In this document: in pieces, positions 17,495-27,287 of the stretch
Layout: each line of letters begins with the position of its first letter
Position numbering within the stretch: position 1 is the stretch's first letter
NCBI GenBank assembly: GCA_002385745.1
Contig: DGEC01000108.1
Location: 1 to 61,718 of the forward strand
DNA from: Firmicutes bacterium UBA3936
GTDB lineage: Bacteria; Bacillota; Dethiobacteria; Dethiobacterales; Dethiobacteraceae
Reading direction: 5' to 3'
Length of the DNA: 61,718 nucleotides
The notes under the pieces: model-generated
Databases searched by the model: none
What the model was told of the DNA's origin: nothing
Seen by the model: the letters and a program-made list of their open reading frames with translations, nothing else
Translations under genes and position numbers: made by a program

Positions 17495-18289
17495 ATGATT
17501 GGGATGGGTAAAATAATAAGGAAGCATGTGAAAACCGGGCTTTTGATTGCAGCGGTGTTATTTGTGCTTCTGGCGAACACGGGTATTGCCTGTGCGGAGC
17601 CGGTTCCTGCGAGGCCTTTTGAGAATATATATGTCTTTGACTATGCGGGTCTGATAGATGATGCAGACGAACAGCAGATGCGCAAAATAGCGGAGCTGCT
17701 GGAGGAAAAGAGCAAAGCCCAGTTAATCGTTGTTACTATCAACGATTTGGCACAAATGGAAATTGAGGATTATGCCCTAGAACTTTTCAGAAACTGGGGT
17801 ATCGGAGACAAGGAGAAAAACAACGGGCTCTTGATCCTGGTTAACAAGGAAAGCTTGCTTGAGAACAGGCGGGGGCGCATCCGCATTGAAGTTGGATACG
17901 GCCTGGAAGGCGCAATAAATGACGGCAAGGCCGGGGCCATTCTTGACACCTATGCGCTGCCTGCCTTTGAACTGGGAGAATATTCACGGGGGATCAGGGA
18001 CACATTTATGGTTGCCGCAGCCGAAGTTGCAAAGGAATACGGCCTGGACCTGGAAGATGAAAATTTCGCACATTTAAAAGATTACCCCGTGGAAGATGAA
18101 GAAGTGTCACTGCTGGCCCTGCTGCCCATTATCATAGTGGTAGTCATTTTTCTAATTACCATAAGGAAAACCGGCGGTCCCCGCGGCTATCACAGGGGGC
18201 CTTTCACCGGCACCTTTTTCGGCAGTGGCCACAGCAGGGGCGGAGGATTTGGCGGCGGCAGTACCGGCGGCGGCGGTGCAAGCCGTTAG
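17495..18289 (+). CDS. TPM-domain (YgcG-like) membrane protein
   Basis: Predicted 264-residue protein: signal peptide or N-terminal helix (residues 13-33), an extracytoplasmic TPM domain beginning YVFDYAGLIDDADEQQM and including GYGLEGAINDGKAGAI, one membrane segment (LLALLPIIIVVVIFLITI), and a glycine-rich tail. The combination with LemA is typical. TPM domains have been linked to photosystem repair in plants, and their role in anaerobes is unclear. The gene converges on the following minus-strand hydrolase with 9 bases between. Confidence 0.9.
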   Translation: MIGMGKIIRKHVKTGLLIAAVLFVLLANTGIACAEPVPARPFENIYVFDYAGLIDDADEQQMRKIAELLEEKSKAQLIVVTINDLAQMEIEDYALELFRNWGIGDKEKNNGLLILVNKESLLENRRGRIRIEVGYGLEGAINDGKAGAILDTYALPAFELGEYSRGIRDTFMVAAAEVAKEYGLDLEDENFAHLKDYPVEDEEVSLLALLPIIIVVVIFLITIRKTGGPRGYHRGPFTGTFFGSGHSRGGGFGGGSTGGGGASR

Positions 18290-18298
18290 TACAGCAGA

Positions 18299-20494
18299 TC
18301 AGGCATCAATAAAGCCGATGCTGTCTATTAGTACTTTCCCCGGGACGCCGTTAAAATACAAGGTTATTTCCGTGACTGCCTGCAGGTTAAAAGCAGGATT
18401 GTTTTTTGCGAACTCTTCTATGGGCAGTTCGTATGTCTGAAATACCGGCTCTGTTGCCTGCCGGTATTTTTCTTTTCTGAAGATCTTATCTATCCGGGGA
18501 GAAAGGGTATAACAGGTGTAAAAAGGAGGGGGAACCGGCATAAAGTCATTGAGGGACAGGCGGACGGCTGTACCTGCAGTAATTTCCACGTCTATTTGCG
18601 GCACTGCGTCTTTCTTGCCGCCTTTGCCGTCATCCGCTTCTGTTACGGCCATGGAGATATGCAGTTTTTCAGGCGGGGTGCTAAATTCCCGGTGGCTGTA
18701 ATCACCGGAGAGCAGAATTGTATAGCTGCCCGCTTTATCCCAGGAAAGCGCAGCTGCATAAACTCCCTTGCTTTTCCCCATGCGGTCACTTACAGCTACC
18801 GTTTCCCACCTGGTGAATCCGGTTGCCCTTACCGCAACCCCGGGGGTATTTCCTTGCTTATCCCTGCCGGGACCAAACTGCAAAAGGGGAACAAAACTGC
18901 CGTCGAAATAACGGCTGACATAAAATGCCGGAGGCAGCCAGCCGCTACCGTGCCGGTAATCCCGAAACAGGGGAAGATACTGTTTTTGCCCGTGCAGGGC
19001 AGTTTCCAAAAAGGCGGCAAGATAGACTTTGGCAATTTCTCTTTGCAGGTTTGCCGGCATGGTATCACTGCGGTTTAGGAAAAGGCCTTTGGGCAGCGAA
19101 TTGTCCATTCTTCCCCAGTCACTGTTAAACTGGCTGTGGTTGGCTTCACCTATATACAGGGAGGCCTTAAAACGGCCGGAATTTCGACTGTAGGAGGCGC
19201 GGGCAAATTGCCTGTCGCCGGCAAAATAATTGACGTCGCTGTCCTGGGCGCCGTGTAAAACCAAATAGTAGATATCTCTTAAATAGGGTTTTTGGCCTGA
19301 AACAAGCGAGTCTGTAGGTGCCAGAGCGGCAACAGCTTCAATGCTTGTTTCTTTTATGCCCGCAAGGGAAGGGTCGGCGTCAAACCAGCGACCGTAGTCT
19401 GCAGCCATGGCTGCCGCCTGCCCGCCCCTGGAATGCCCGATAAGGGCAATCTTCCGCAGGTCAGTTTTCCCGGAAAAGGGTGTGCCGGGCTCGAAATGAT
19501 AATCTTTAATCTGCAGAATATGCTGCAGCAAAATCCAAGTCCGCAGTATCATATCGTCTCCGGGAGTTCCGGACCAGGTAGAATAATTTAAAAAATTTTC
19601 ATCGATGGAGACGGTGATAAAACCGCGGCTGGCCAGAAGTTCCCCGAGGTAGGCATAACCCGCATCGGAAAAGTATTCCATATTATGATTCCCGTGAACT
19701 ATCAGGACCAGGGGGAAAGGGCCTTCGCCTTCAGGCATCCAGCCCCGGCCGTTTAAGGGCAGGTTTTTTTCATCAAAGCCCCAGAATAATTTGCGTGGCA
19801 GGGGCCATTCCGCCAGGTAGTCAGAAGCATCGACAGTCCTGGAAATCAGGCCTGCTCCGCCGGCGAATTCCTTGCGGTGCCTGTCTGTGCCGCTGCCATA
19901 TGTAAAATGGTAATAATTATAAGGGCCTTTGCCGGCCGGGCTGTCTTCGCTGCCGGCTATGTCACTGTTGCGCGGATAATGAATCCTGCTTCCCGGGAAA
20001 ATAGCTCGCAACAGCAGGAAAAGGAGGAGCGGCAGCAGCAAAAAGACTAATTTGCCTTTTTTGTCAACGGCGGCCAGAAGGTTGATATATAGCCCCAGCA
20101 GAATACCGGCTACTAGGAAGCAGCCGGAAACGAGGGAGGCAAAAAGCAATGTTGTCCTGTCGAAATAAAAAATCAGGCAGACAAACGCCCCCGTGTATAC
20201 TATGCTGCCGTAAAAGCGGCGCGGTCCCGGCAGGCGGAGCAGGGAAAAAAGAATGGCAATAGTTTTTCCCGTTCCCAAAAAAAGAAGGGAATGCAGCAGC
20301 AGATAGATAACAATGTCAAAAAAAGTCCCCAAGCCTGTCGGCATTCCCAAAGCGAGGGCAGCGGCGGTGGCACTTCCGGCCGCCCACAGGCCGGCGCTGA
20401 GTCTCTGCCAAAAAGGAGTGTCATTTTTTTCAGCTGCGTCTATTCTTTCTTTTATACGGAAGCGAATCCCGTTCAATGCCTGATATCCTTTCAT
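18299..20494 (-). CDS. Membrane-anchored alpha/beta hydrolase
   Basis: Predicted 731-residue protein in two parts. Residues 1-170 hold about five membrane helices. Residues from about 260 form an alpha/beta hydrolase, with VLIVHGNHN (oxyanion region), the nucleophile elbow GHSRGG at 353-358, a likely acid in HGAQDSD (414-420) and a likely catalytic His in EANHSQF (about 453). A beta-rich C-terminal region of some 200 residues follows. The catalytic part probably faces outside. I do not know its substrate; platelet-activating-factor acetylhydrolase or dienelactone hydrolase relatives are the nearest in style. It is the last gene of the MoxR operon, 43 bases after the transglutaminase gene. Confidence 0.8.
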   Translation of the reverse strand: MKGYQALNGIRFRIKERIDAAEKNDTPFWQRLSAGLWAAGSATAAALALGMPTGLGTFFDIVIYLLLHSLLFLGTGKTIAILFSLLRLPGPRRFYGSIVYTGAFVCLIFYFDRTTLLFASLVSGCFLVAGILLGLYINLLAAVDKKGKLVFLLLPLLLFLLLRAIFPGSRIHYPRNSDIAGSEDSPAGKGPYNYYHFTYGSGTDRHRKEFAGGAGLISRTVDASDYLAEWPLPRKLFWGFDEKNLPLNGRGWMPEGEGPFPLVLIVHGNHNMEYFSDAGYAYLGELLASRGFITVSIDENFLNYSTWSGTPGDDMILRTWILLQHILQIKDYHFEPGTPFSGKTDLRKIALIGHSRGGQAAAMAADYGRWFDADPSLAGIKETSIEAVAALAPTDSLVSGQKPYLRDIYYLVLHGAQDSDVNYFAGDRQFARASYSRNSGRFKASLYIGEANHSQFNSDWGRMDNSLPKGLFLNRSDTMPANLQREIAKVYLAAFLETALHGQKQYLPLFRDYRHGSGWLPPAFYVSRYFDGSFVPLLQFGPGRDKQGNTPGVAVRATGFTRWETVAVSDRMGKSKGVYAAALSWDKAGSYTILLSGDYSHREFSTPPEKLHISMAVTEADDGKGGKKDAVPQIDVEITAGTAVRLSLNDFMPVPPPFYTCYTLSPRIDKIFRKEKYRQATEPVFQTYELPIEEFAKNNPAFNLQAVTEITLYFNGVPGKVLIDSIGFIDA

Positions 20495-20537
20495 GCCGGC
20501 CGGCAGCTTCTTTTATAATGCAGCTTCCGGCCATTAT

Positions 20538-22751
20538 TTAGTTAAGCAGGGTTCTGAAGAGTATCTCAGGCAAATATTTCTGCCTGATATAAAGTTCAAC
20601 GAAAGCCTTTTGCCTGCCTGCCACGGTCAGGTAGCGGGCATAAATGTTTTCAAAAAAAGCTTTGGTTTTTTCCGCCAGCCCTTCCGGAGCTTTGCTGCTT
20701 TTGCTGTAGAGAACAATATTTATGCCTTCGGAGATATCTTTAAAATCCAGTTGCCAGTTAAAAAGATGACGGTTGATTCTTGCGCAGTATTCCCGGGGCG
20801 TTTCACCCGGGGATTTGCCAAGTTCCAGGGCCGGCAGGAGCCCTAAGGCAAGATTGTAGTAGGCCACTGCTTTTTGGGCTGCCGGCAGTTCTTCCAGACG
20901 GGCAAAATATTCCTGCAGTCGCCGCTTCCGCCTCCACACAAGGACGGTAAATGCGGCGGCAGCCAGAAGAATAAGCAAAAGCGGAGCGGCAAGCACGAGG
21001 CGCCGGTAGAAAACGGGCAATTCCCGTTTTTCCCGGGCCTGCGGGATTATGCTTTCGCCGGGCGTGGAGACCGGAGGCGGCAGAACCTGCGACGGCGCTT
21101 GAGTCTCCGCAGGCGGGGATACAGTTTCCCTGTATGGCAGTGTATCCATGGCGGGGTAGCGCGGTGTAGCCTCAAAAGGCAGCCAGCCGAGGCCCGGAAT
21201 GTAAGCTTCCACCCAGGCATGCGCGCTGCTGCCGGTAAGGCGGTAAATCCCGTCGGCATCTGCCGTCTCGGGGATTATAAACCCCTGTACATAACGGGTA
21301 GGGATGCCGACTGTCCTGGCCATTACGGCCAGGGCTGTGGCAAAGTAAGTACAGTAGCCCTTTTTTTCTTCAAAAAGGAAGAAATCGACGAAATCCCGGT
21401 TTTCCGGTAAAGGAGCGGGGTCTTCAGCGTAGGGGTATGTGCTGCGAAGGTAGGCCGTAAGGGCCTGCATCTTGGCATAATGTCCTTCCGCATTTTCCGC
21501 GATTTCTGCAGCCAGTTCACGTACCCGCGCCGGCAGCCCTCCAGGGAGGGAAAGCCAGATACTGCCGCTGGCAAATGCCGGTTCCTCCCTGTGTTCCAGG
21601 GAGGCAAAATCACCGCTGTAGCCCAATGTCATTCCCCTGAGACCATACCATTTGCCGGCGCTCGCGGCGGAGGAGGAAATGACGCCGTTGCCGGCAGTCA
21701 GGTAAAGCTCTGCGTCAGCGGGGAAGCCTCTTATTTCAGTGGTGTACTGCAGGGTAAAAACGGTGGATACCGGAAGATTCCGGTGATTGACGGAGAGGCT
21801 GACAGCTTTCAGGTAGCGCCTCAAAGAACCGTCCTGCGGGGGAGGAAAAGGCCGCCATTTAACCGTCTCCCCGGAGTCGATCCAACTGTAGCTGGTATAG
21901 CTTGCTTTGATGCTTCCCCGCAGGTAGAGGCCGCCGTCACCTTTTACTTCCAAAAGAACGTCCGAATTTTTCAGTATTGGACCGCCCAGACGAGCCCTTT
22001 CCCCGTAGCCTGCAATGGCCAGGGTAAATTCGTTGCTTCTTTTTTGCGTACCGCTCCCTTTGCCGCCCCGCAGTTCTGTCAGAAAGGGGAAAGCACTGAC
22101 TGCCATGTCTTCAAGAGCCTTCCACTGTACAGGGGGAATGCTTTTGGGCAGCAGCAGGGCAACAAGCAGTACGCCTGCAATTATTTTAACCGTATAATAA
22201 AGCCATGTACGGCGGAATTTGTCCGGACTTTCATCCTGGATGCCGCTCCAGATTCTACTGCCGTTTTCATGGCTTAACAACAATAACCAGCACAGGGCAT
22301 AGGAGACGGCGGCGGGGTAGGCGGAATCAATATACAAATACCACAGGGGAACAAAAATACAAATCCCGACAAGCAAAAGCAGGGGTAGTTTTTTCCTGCA
22401 TTTTACAAGCAAAAGGCAAAACAGCGTTATGGCTGCAGTAACAGCGGCCAGCCTTACAGTATTGTTATTTACGGCAGCCTGCAGAAACTGTTGCAGAAAC
22501 TGCAGGAATGACAGAGGGTCAAGCAGGTAGGCCGCAACTGCCGGAAAAAAAACGGCGGCTGCCGCAAGCAGTAAAAATAACGGCCGGGCTGCAAAGAAAA
22601 GAAAGACAAGGAGTGTTCCCGCCGTAAGCAATAGCCGCAGCAGGAGCCCGGCTGAACGGTAGCCAAGGACGTCCGTAACGGGTATGGCAAGGGATATACT
22701 GAACCAGCAGACTATAATAAAGGTGAACTTACCGGCAAAGTTCTTTTTCAT
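20538..22751 (-). CDS. Transglutaminase-like membrane protein (TgpA/DUF3488 type)
   Basis: Predicted 737-residue protein. Several N-terminal membrane helices (residues 1-205) precede an extracytoplasmic region with a transglutaminase/protease-like domain. The catalytic Cys lies in GYCTYFATALAVMART (Cys about 467) and the His in SAHAWVEAY (about 511), with GWLPFEATP holding the acidic position as Glu. One further helix (about 590-610) and a C-terminal cytoplasmic DUF4129-like segment follow. The start overlaps the DUF58 stop by 4 bases. The MoxR, DUF58, transglutaminase order is conserved in many bacteria and is thought to act in envelope or complex maturation. The substrate is unknown. Confidence 0.9.
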   Translation of the reverse strand: MKKNFAGKFTFIIVCWFSISLAIPVTDVLGYRSAGLLLRLLLTAGTLLVFLFFAARPLFLLLAAAAVFFPAVAAYLLDPLSFLQFLQQFLQAAVNNNTVRLAAVTAAITLFCLLLVKCRKKLPLLLLVGICIFVPLWYLYIDSAYPAAVSYALCWLLLLSHENGSRIWSGIQDESPDKFRRTWLYYTVKIIAGVLLVALLLPKSIPPVQWKALEDMAVSAFPFLTELRGGKGSGTQKRSNEFTLAIAGYGERARLGGPILKNSDVLLEVKGDGGLYLRGSIKASYTSYSWIDSGETVKWRPFPPPQDGSLRRYLKAVSLSVNHRNLPVSTVFTLQYTTEIRGFPADAELYLTAGNGVISSSAASAGKWYGLRGMTLGYSGDFASLEHREEPAFASGSIWLSLPGGLPARVRELAAEIAENAEGHYAKMQALTAYLRSTYPYAEDPAPLPENRDFVDFFLFEEKKGYCTYFATALAVMARTVGIPTRYVQGFIIPETADADGIYRLTGSSAHAWVEAYIPGLGWLPFEATPRYPAMDTLPYRETVSPPAETQAPSQVLPPPVSTPGESIIPQAREKRELPVFYRRLVLAAPLLLILLAAAAFTVLVWRRKRRLQEYFARLEELPAAQKAVAYYNLALGLLPALELGKSPGETPREYCARINRHLFNWQLDFKDISEGINIVLYSKSSKAPEGLAEKTKAFFENIYARYLTVAGRQKAFVELYIRQKYLPEILFRTLLN

Positions 22752-23917
22752 GCCCGGACAACTCCCTCATCTGCCGCTAGTATGTGGGTTTTCACGCCTT
22801 TTCCCCGCAACCGGGCATGTATTTCTTCTTCTTTACCGGTTATTTTTTGCAGGCAAAGCTGCAGGAGAACAAGCGAAAAGCCTTTACTTTTCAAGGACAG
22901 CAGCACATCGGCACCGGCAAGGGATAGAGAGGGTGAGAGCAGGTAAAGACTTGCATCGGGCTGCAGGTAAAAACTTTGCTGCTGCAGGTAGGAATAAAAG
23001 GAGCCTTCCCTTTCCGGCGCAAGAGTTATCAGTTGATCGGCTATTTTGGCATAATCCCGGATTCTGCTGCCGCCAAGGGGCGAATTCTCAAGCCCGCAGC
23101 TGTAAAGGGTGACGGGCAGATTGGCTTTCAGCCGGCTGTAGGCAAGAGAAGCGGCAAGCTCCACTGCCAGGTCCTCCAGCAAATGTCCGCTGTCATGGCG
23201 ATAGCTTTCGGCGAACATGTCCAAAAAAAGTATTAATTCGGCTTCAGCGGCGCTTTCAAATTTGCGGACAATAATTTTTTCCTGTTTGGCGGACTGTTTC
23301 CAATGTATCTGCTTAATGCTGTCACCGTCCTGCCACTCCCGCAGTCCGGCAAAACGGCTGCGGTCCTCAAAAACAGTATTTTTTGCCGCTTGTTCCCCCG
23401 CCTGCCGGTAGACGGGCAGGTCAAGCCCGGGGAAAGAACGAAGACGCGGGTAAACCTTAACTTCTCCGCCGTCAGCAAGCCGCTTGGTCAAACGGAAAAA
23501 ACCGAAAGGATCACCGGTTTTGACCGTCAGTGAATCCAACTTGTACACACCGCGCCTGCCGCAGTAGATTTCGGTGCTGATTTCCCTGATTTCACCCGCT
23601 TCCAGAGAGAGAAAACGGCTGTGCTGCGATAAACTGCCGCTGATTGCGGGCACTTCGAGATAGGGGAAGGAGCCGCTGTCGGAGTTAATGATTTTATAGC
23701 TGACTGAAAAGGATTCTCCGACTTCCCTGACCCGGGGAGAGACCGTCACCTCACCCTTTAACTGTTTTAGGCTTGCTCTTAACCGCCAGTAGGGAATCAA
23801 GCAGGATAGGAGGGCAAGGTAGAAAAACATATAGGGAAACTTGCCGGCAACGAGCAGGGCGGCAAGGGACAGTAAAACAACAAATACTGCCCAGGTTTTT
23901 TTATTATCTGCCATCAA
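22748..23917 (-). CDS. DUF58 domain protein
   Basis: Predicted 389-residue protein with two N-terminal membrane helices, an extracellular-type beta region, and a DUF58 segment carrying FAGLREWQDGDSIKQIHWK, then a vWA-like fold (ELILFLDMF...). DUF58 proteins accompany MoxR ATPases and may present a substrate or metal-dependent adhesion site. The gene overlaps the MoxR gene by 14 bases and the transglutaminase gene by 4, indicating tight coupling. Confidence 0.92.
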   Translation of the reverse strand: MMADNKKTWAVFVVLLSLAALLVAGKFPYMFFYLALLSCLIPYWRLRASLKQLKGEVTVSPRVREVGESFSVSYKIINSDSGSFPYLEVPAISGSLSQHSRFLSLEAGEIREISTEIYCGRRGVYKLDSLTVKTGDPFGFFRLTKRLADGGEVKVYPRLRSFPGLDLPVYRQAGEQAAKNTVFEDRSRFAGLREWQDGDSIKQIHWKQSAKQEKIIVRKFESAAEAELILFLDMFAESYRHDSGHLLEDLAVELAASLAYSRLKANLPVTLYSCGLENSPLGGSRIRDYAKIADQLITLAPEREGSFYSYLQQQSFYLQPDASLYLLSPSLSLAGADVLLSLKSKGFSLVLLQLCLQKITGKEEEIHARLRGKGVKTHILAADEGVVRA

Positions 23918-24842
23918 CCATCACCGGCACAGGGGTTCTTTCTGCGATTTCGGCTATTATATCAAGCGCGGTTATCCCTTTTAGCAGGGCTTCCGGTTTA
24001 AGGATAATCCTGTGGGCAAAGACAAAGGCCAGCATTTCCTTTATATCATCTGGCAGCACATAATTCCGCCCTTTAATGAAAGCTAGGCCCTTTACCGCCA
24101 GATAAAGATGCTTCGCTCCCCGAGGACTTATTCCCAGCAGTACGTCAGCGTGGTTTCTGCTTGCCCGGGCCAGTTCAATTATATAGCTTTCCAGCGAGCC
24201 GGCCAGGTGGACTTCCTTTGCCTGCCGCTGCAGTTGCAGCAGTTCTTTCGGTGTAATGACAGCTTCCACTGACTGCAGCAAGTTTTTTCCTGCGGGCAGT
24301 CTGAGAATTCTTCTTTCATCTTCAGAGCCTGGGTAGCCGATGGTGATACGCAGCATAAAACGGTCCAGCTGGGCTTCGGGCAGGGGATAGGTGCCTTCAA
24401 ATTCAACAGGGTTCTGGGTAGCTATAACTATAAAAGGGTCGGGCAGCTTGTAAGTAACACCGTCTACGGAAACCTGTCCCTCTTCCATGGCTTCAAGCAA
24501 ACTTGACTGGGTCCGGGGAGAAGTCCTGTTAATTTCATCGGCCAGGACTATCTGGCTCATAACCGGCCCCGGACGGTAAACAAATTCGTCCCTGCCTTTG
24601 TCATAGACGGAGATGCCGATAATATCCGCCGGCATAAGATCCGGCGTGAACTGGATCCGGGAAAAACTGCAGCCCAGTGTTTTGGCGATAACCTTGGCCA
24701 GGGTGGTTTTCCCGACTCCCGGCACATCTTCAATCAGCAAATGCCCGCCGCAAAGAATGCCGGTCATTATTTTACTAATTACTTCTTCCTTGCCGATAAA
24801 TACCTTATTTATGTTTTGCAGAATATTCAGTAATTTATCCAT
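23904..24842 (-). CDS. MoxR-family AAA+ ATPase
   Basis: Predicted 312-residue ATPase with Walker A GVPGVGKTT near residue 41, Walker B IVLADEINR near residue 102 and sensor ATQNPVEFEGTYPLPEAQLDRF. It likely acts as a chaperone that remodels the DUF58/transglutaminase partners encoded directly downstream. It opens the operon that runs to 18299. Confidence 0.95.
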   Translation of the reverse strand: MDKLLNILQNINKVFIGKEEVISKIMTGILCGGHLLIEDVPGVGKTTLAKVIAKTLGCSFSRIQFTPDLMPADIIGISVYDKGRDEFVYRPGPVMSQIVLADEINRTSPRTQSSLLEAMEEGQVSVDGVTYKLPDPFIVIATQNPVEFEGTYPLPEAQLDRFMLRITIGYPGSEDERRILRLPAGKNLLQSVEAVITPKELLQLQRQAKEVHLAGSLESYIIELARASRNHADVLLGISPRGAKHLYLAVKGLAFIKGRNYVLPDDIKEMLAFVFAHRIILKPEALLKGITALDIIAEIAERTPVPVMVDGR

Positions 24843-24900
24843 AGGCCTCCCGCCCGCTTGCGATCTGACAAAATGCCTGCAGTCTTAATTAAACAAATTA

Positions 24901-26082
24901 TTATGTTATTCCTGCCGGGGACCGGTCTTCTTTATTTTTCCGGCCGTCATCTATCGGAGCGATGCTGGCAGCGGTCAGCTTCCTCAGGGCACTGGCTATC
25001 TCCTCCAGGTCAAAAACTATCCGGTGGGTGGTCATCAGGGAAAAAATATCAAGGTCCAGGATGTGTTCCACCTGCCAGTATCTTAGCTTTTCCCTGACTT
25101 CTTCTTTCAGGTGTTTTATTTCATCTGCCTGCCTGCCAATATCGGGAAGAAGGGAGTCTTCTTTTTCCGCTACCAGTAAAAAGACATTCTTATGCAGCCG
25201 GGCAAGCTTTTCAGCCATTTCCTGTACAGCCTCAAGCAGTTTGGCAAATTCAACACTTCTTTTTTTCATATTTTCCTGTTGCAGCATCCTGTCTTTATGC
25301 TGCCTGCGCATCACAGCCACCTCCGCGATATCGCGGATTTTGGCTGTAACAACATCCAGGAACTGCATGCTGCGTTCATAAAGCACAAGCGCCTGCAGGT
25401 CAACACCTTCCAGGTAGATGCCGTAACGGGACTCGGTACCTGCTTTCAGGTAATCCAGTTCCACATTCAGGTTCTTAATATCCTTTGCATGTTTTTGCAA
25501 ACCTTGCAGGACTTCCGCCGCAAGGTCGCTGTTGCTTTCGGCAAAAGCTTCCACCGCTTTGACGTATAACTCCGGAAAAATGTTTGTCAGTTCTTTTAGT
25601 TCCCGGCGGAACACCGGTTCATGCCGCGGGCGCACTACAACAATATTGGTTAATGTGGCAACGGCAATCCCGATCAGGGTACTGGTGACGCGGCCCAAAA
25701 TATATAAAAACGGATCGCGGGAATCGTCGGACATAATGGCAATAACGGTAAGTGAAGCCAAAACGATTCCTTCTTCCCAGCCCAGCTTATGAAAAATTAC
25801 TATCAAGGCAATTACTGCCAGCCCCATAACCGGCAGGTTTGCTCCGAAAAAATAGTAGAAAGCCAAGCCAAAAAGGCCGGCCACAATAGTAGTTTTGGCC
25901 CGTTCCAGACCTTTCTGCACGCCGACGGTGATGCTTGGCTGGATGCAGATAACTGCCGCCGTGCCGGCAAGCAGGGGCAGGGAATAAGGCAGAAAACGAC
26001 TGAGGAAAACGGAAAGAGTGGCGGCAACGCCCGTTTTAATAATACGGGGCCCCAAGAAAAAAGGTTTAAGCTTTAATTTCAT
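24901..26082 (-). CDS. ArAE/FUSC-like membrane protein
   Basis: Predicted 393-residue protein. The N-terminal half holds the hydrophobic helices of the aromatic-acid exporter (ArAE_1) family: IIKTGVAATLSVFLSRFL, then CIQPSITVGVQKGLER and YILGRVTSTLIGIAVA. The C-terminal half is a helical, charged cytoplasmic part. Start chosen at 26082, with GGTGG upstream; the frame extends further without a better site. Members may export aromatic acids or other small molecules, but function is unproven in Firmicutes. Confidence 0.82.
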   Translation of the reverse strand: MKLKLKPFFLGPRIIKTGVAATLSVFLSRFLPYSLPLLAGTAAVICIQPSITVGVQKGLERAKTTIVAGLFGLAFYYFFGANLPVMGLAVIALIVIFHKLGWEEGIVLASLTVIAIMSDDSRDPFLYILGRVTSTLIGIAVATLTNIVVVRPRHEPVFRRELKELTNIFPELYVKAVEAFAESNSDLAAEVLQGLQKHAKDIKNLNVELDYLKAGTESRYGIYLEGVDLQALVLYERSMQFLDVVTAKIRDIAEVAVMRRQHKDRMLQQENMKKRSVEFAKLLEAVQEMAEKLARLHKNVFLLVAEKEDSLLPDIGRQADEIKHLKEEVREKLRYWQVEHILDLDIFSLMTTHRIVFDLEEIASALRKLTAASIAPIDDGRKNKEDRSPAGIT

Positions 26083-26303
26083 GCAGCACCACCATGCTAT
26101 TATTACTTCCCCCGGGAATGAAGCTGACGAACAATACAGGGGGAGCAGGCTGGACAACGCTTTTAGATATTATATAACAAGATGTTGCTGTTTGCATCAA
26201 TACTCCCGGCGTAAAAAACAACAAGAATTTCAGCAAACAGAGAAACACCATCCAAGTGATGATGTTTCAGTCAACCGGCTATAGCCAAGTGCAAAGTTTT
26301 AAT

Positions 26304-27194
26304 CTAGCCAAATAAAGTAGTGCTGAGGTATTTTTCTCCGCGGTCGGCAAAAATAACAACGACCAGTCCCTCGTCAATTTGCCGGATGCATTCCAGGGCG
26401 GCCAGCATGGCTGCGCCGCTGCTCATGCCGACAAAAATGCCTTCCTGCCTGACTATTTCCCGGCTCATGGCAAAGGCGTCCTCCGATTCAACCATTACCC
26501 TTTTATCAATTTGCGACGGGTCATATATTTCAGGGACAATGGCCTCCTGCATGTTTTTCAGCCCCTGAATATAATGGCCTTGTACAGGGTGGGCTTCAAT
26601 TATTTTAATGGCGGGGTTTTTTTTCTTCAAGCCCATCCCCACACCCATTAAAGTGCCCGACGTGCCTACGGCTGATACAAAATGGGTTACTTTGCCGCCC
26701 GTATCTTCCCAGATTTCATTGGCGGTGGTTTGATAATGGGCCAGTTTGTTATACTCATTGGAAAACTGGTCGGGCATGAAGTATTTATCGGGGTTGGCGG
26801 CAACCAGTTCACGGGCTTTTCTGATTGCCCCGTCCGTTCCCTGGGCTGCATCCGTCAGGACTACCTTCCCCCCGAAGGCTTTGATCATTTTCTGCCGTTC
26901 AACGGATACCGCTTCACTCATTACTATTACCACGTCATAGCCTTTAACGGCGCCGATCATGGCCAGGCCGATTCCCGTATTGCCGGAGGTGGGTTCAATA
27001 ATGGTTTTCCAGGGTTTCAGAGCTCCGCATTCTTCAGCCTGTTCAATCATTTTCAGGGCAATGCGGTCTTTTATACTGCCGGTAGGGTTGAAGCCTTCCA
27101 CCTTGGCATACAGCGGTATGTGGGGTTTGGGGTTAAGTTTGTTTATTTTAACAAGCGGTGTTTTGCCGATTGTTTCCAGAATGTTTTCATACAT
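26304..27194 (-). CDS. cysK: Cysteine synthase (O-acetylserine sulfhydrylase)
   Basis: Predicted 296-residue PLP enzyme forming cysteine from O-acetylserine and sulfide. It has KVEGFNPTGSIKDR with the PLP lysine, PTSGNTGIGLAM, GTSGTLMGVG binding the phosphate, and a late SSGAAMLAAL. The ATG at 27194 fits AAAGGGATAAGGCA better than the ATG seven codons upstream. A minus-strand hairpin after the gene (about 26243-26270, GAAACA/TGTTTC arms) may terminate it. With gshAB it forms part of the cysteine and thiol economy visible in this window. Confidence 0.93.
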   Translation of the reverse strand: MYENILETIGKTPLVKINKLNPKPHIPLYAKVEGFNPTGSIKDRIALKMIEQAEECGALKPWKTIIEPTSGNTGIGLAMIGAVKGYDVVIVMSEAVSVERQKMIKAFGGKVVLTDAAQGTDGAIRKARELVAANPDKYFMPDQFSNEYNKLAHYQTTANEIWEDTGGKVTHFVSAVGTSGTLMGVGMGLKKKNPAIKIIEAHPVQGHYIQGLKNMQEAIVPEIYDPSQIDKRVMVESEDAFAMSREIVRQEGIFVGMSSGAAMLAALECIRQIDEGLVVVIFADRGEKYLSTTLFG

Positions 27195-27287
27195 TGCCTT
27201 ATCCCTTTCTCTCAATTCATAAGCACCATATCAACATCATACCACGGATTAACGGGCTCTACAAACCAAAGATGGCAAGAAATTGCC

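Noticed and set aside
21480..22277. 265-codon plus-strand open frame
   Set aside because: It lies antisense to the strongly supported transglutaminase gene, has a low-complexity composition and no ribosome site.
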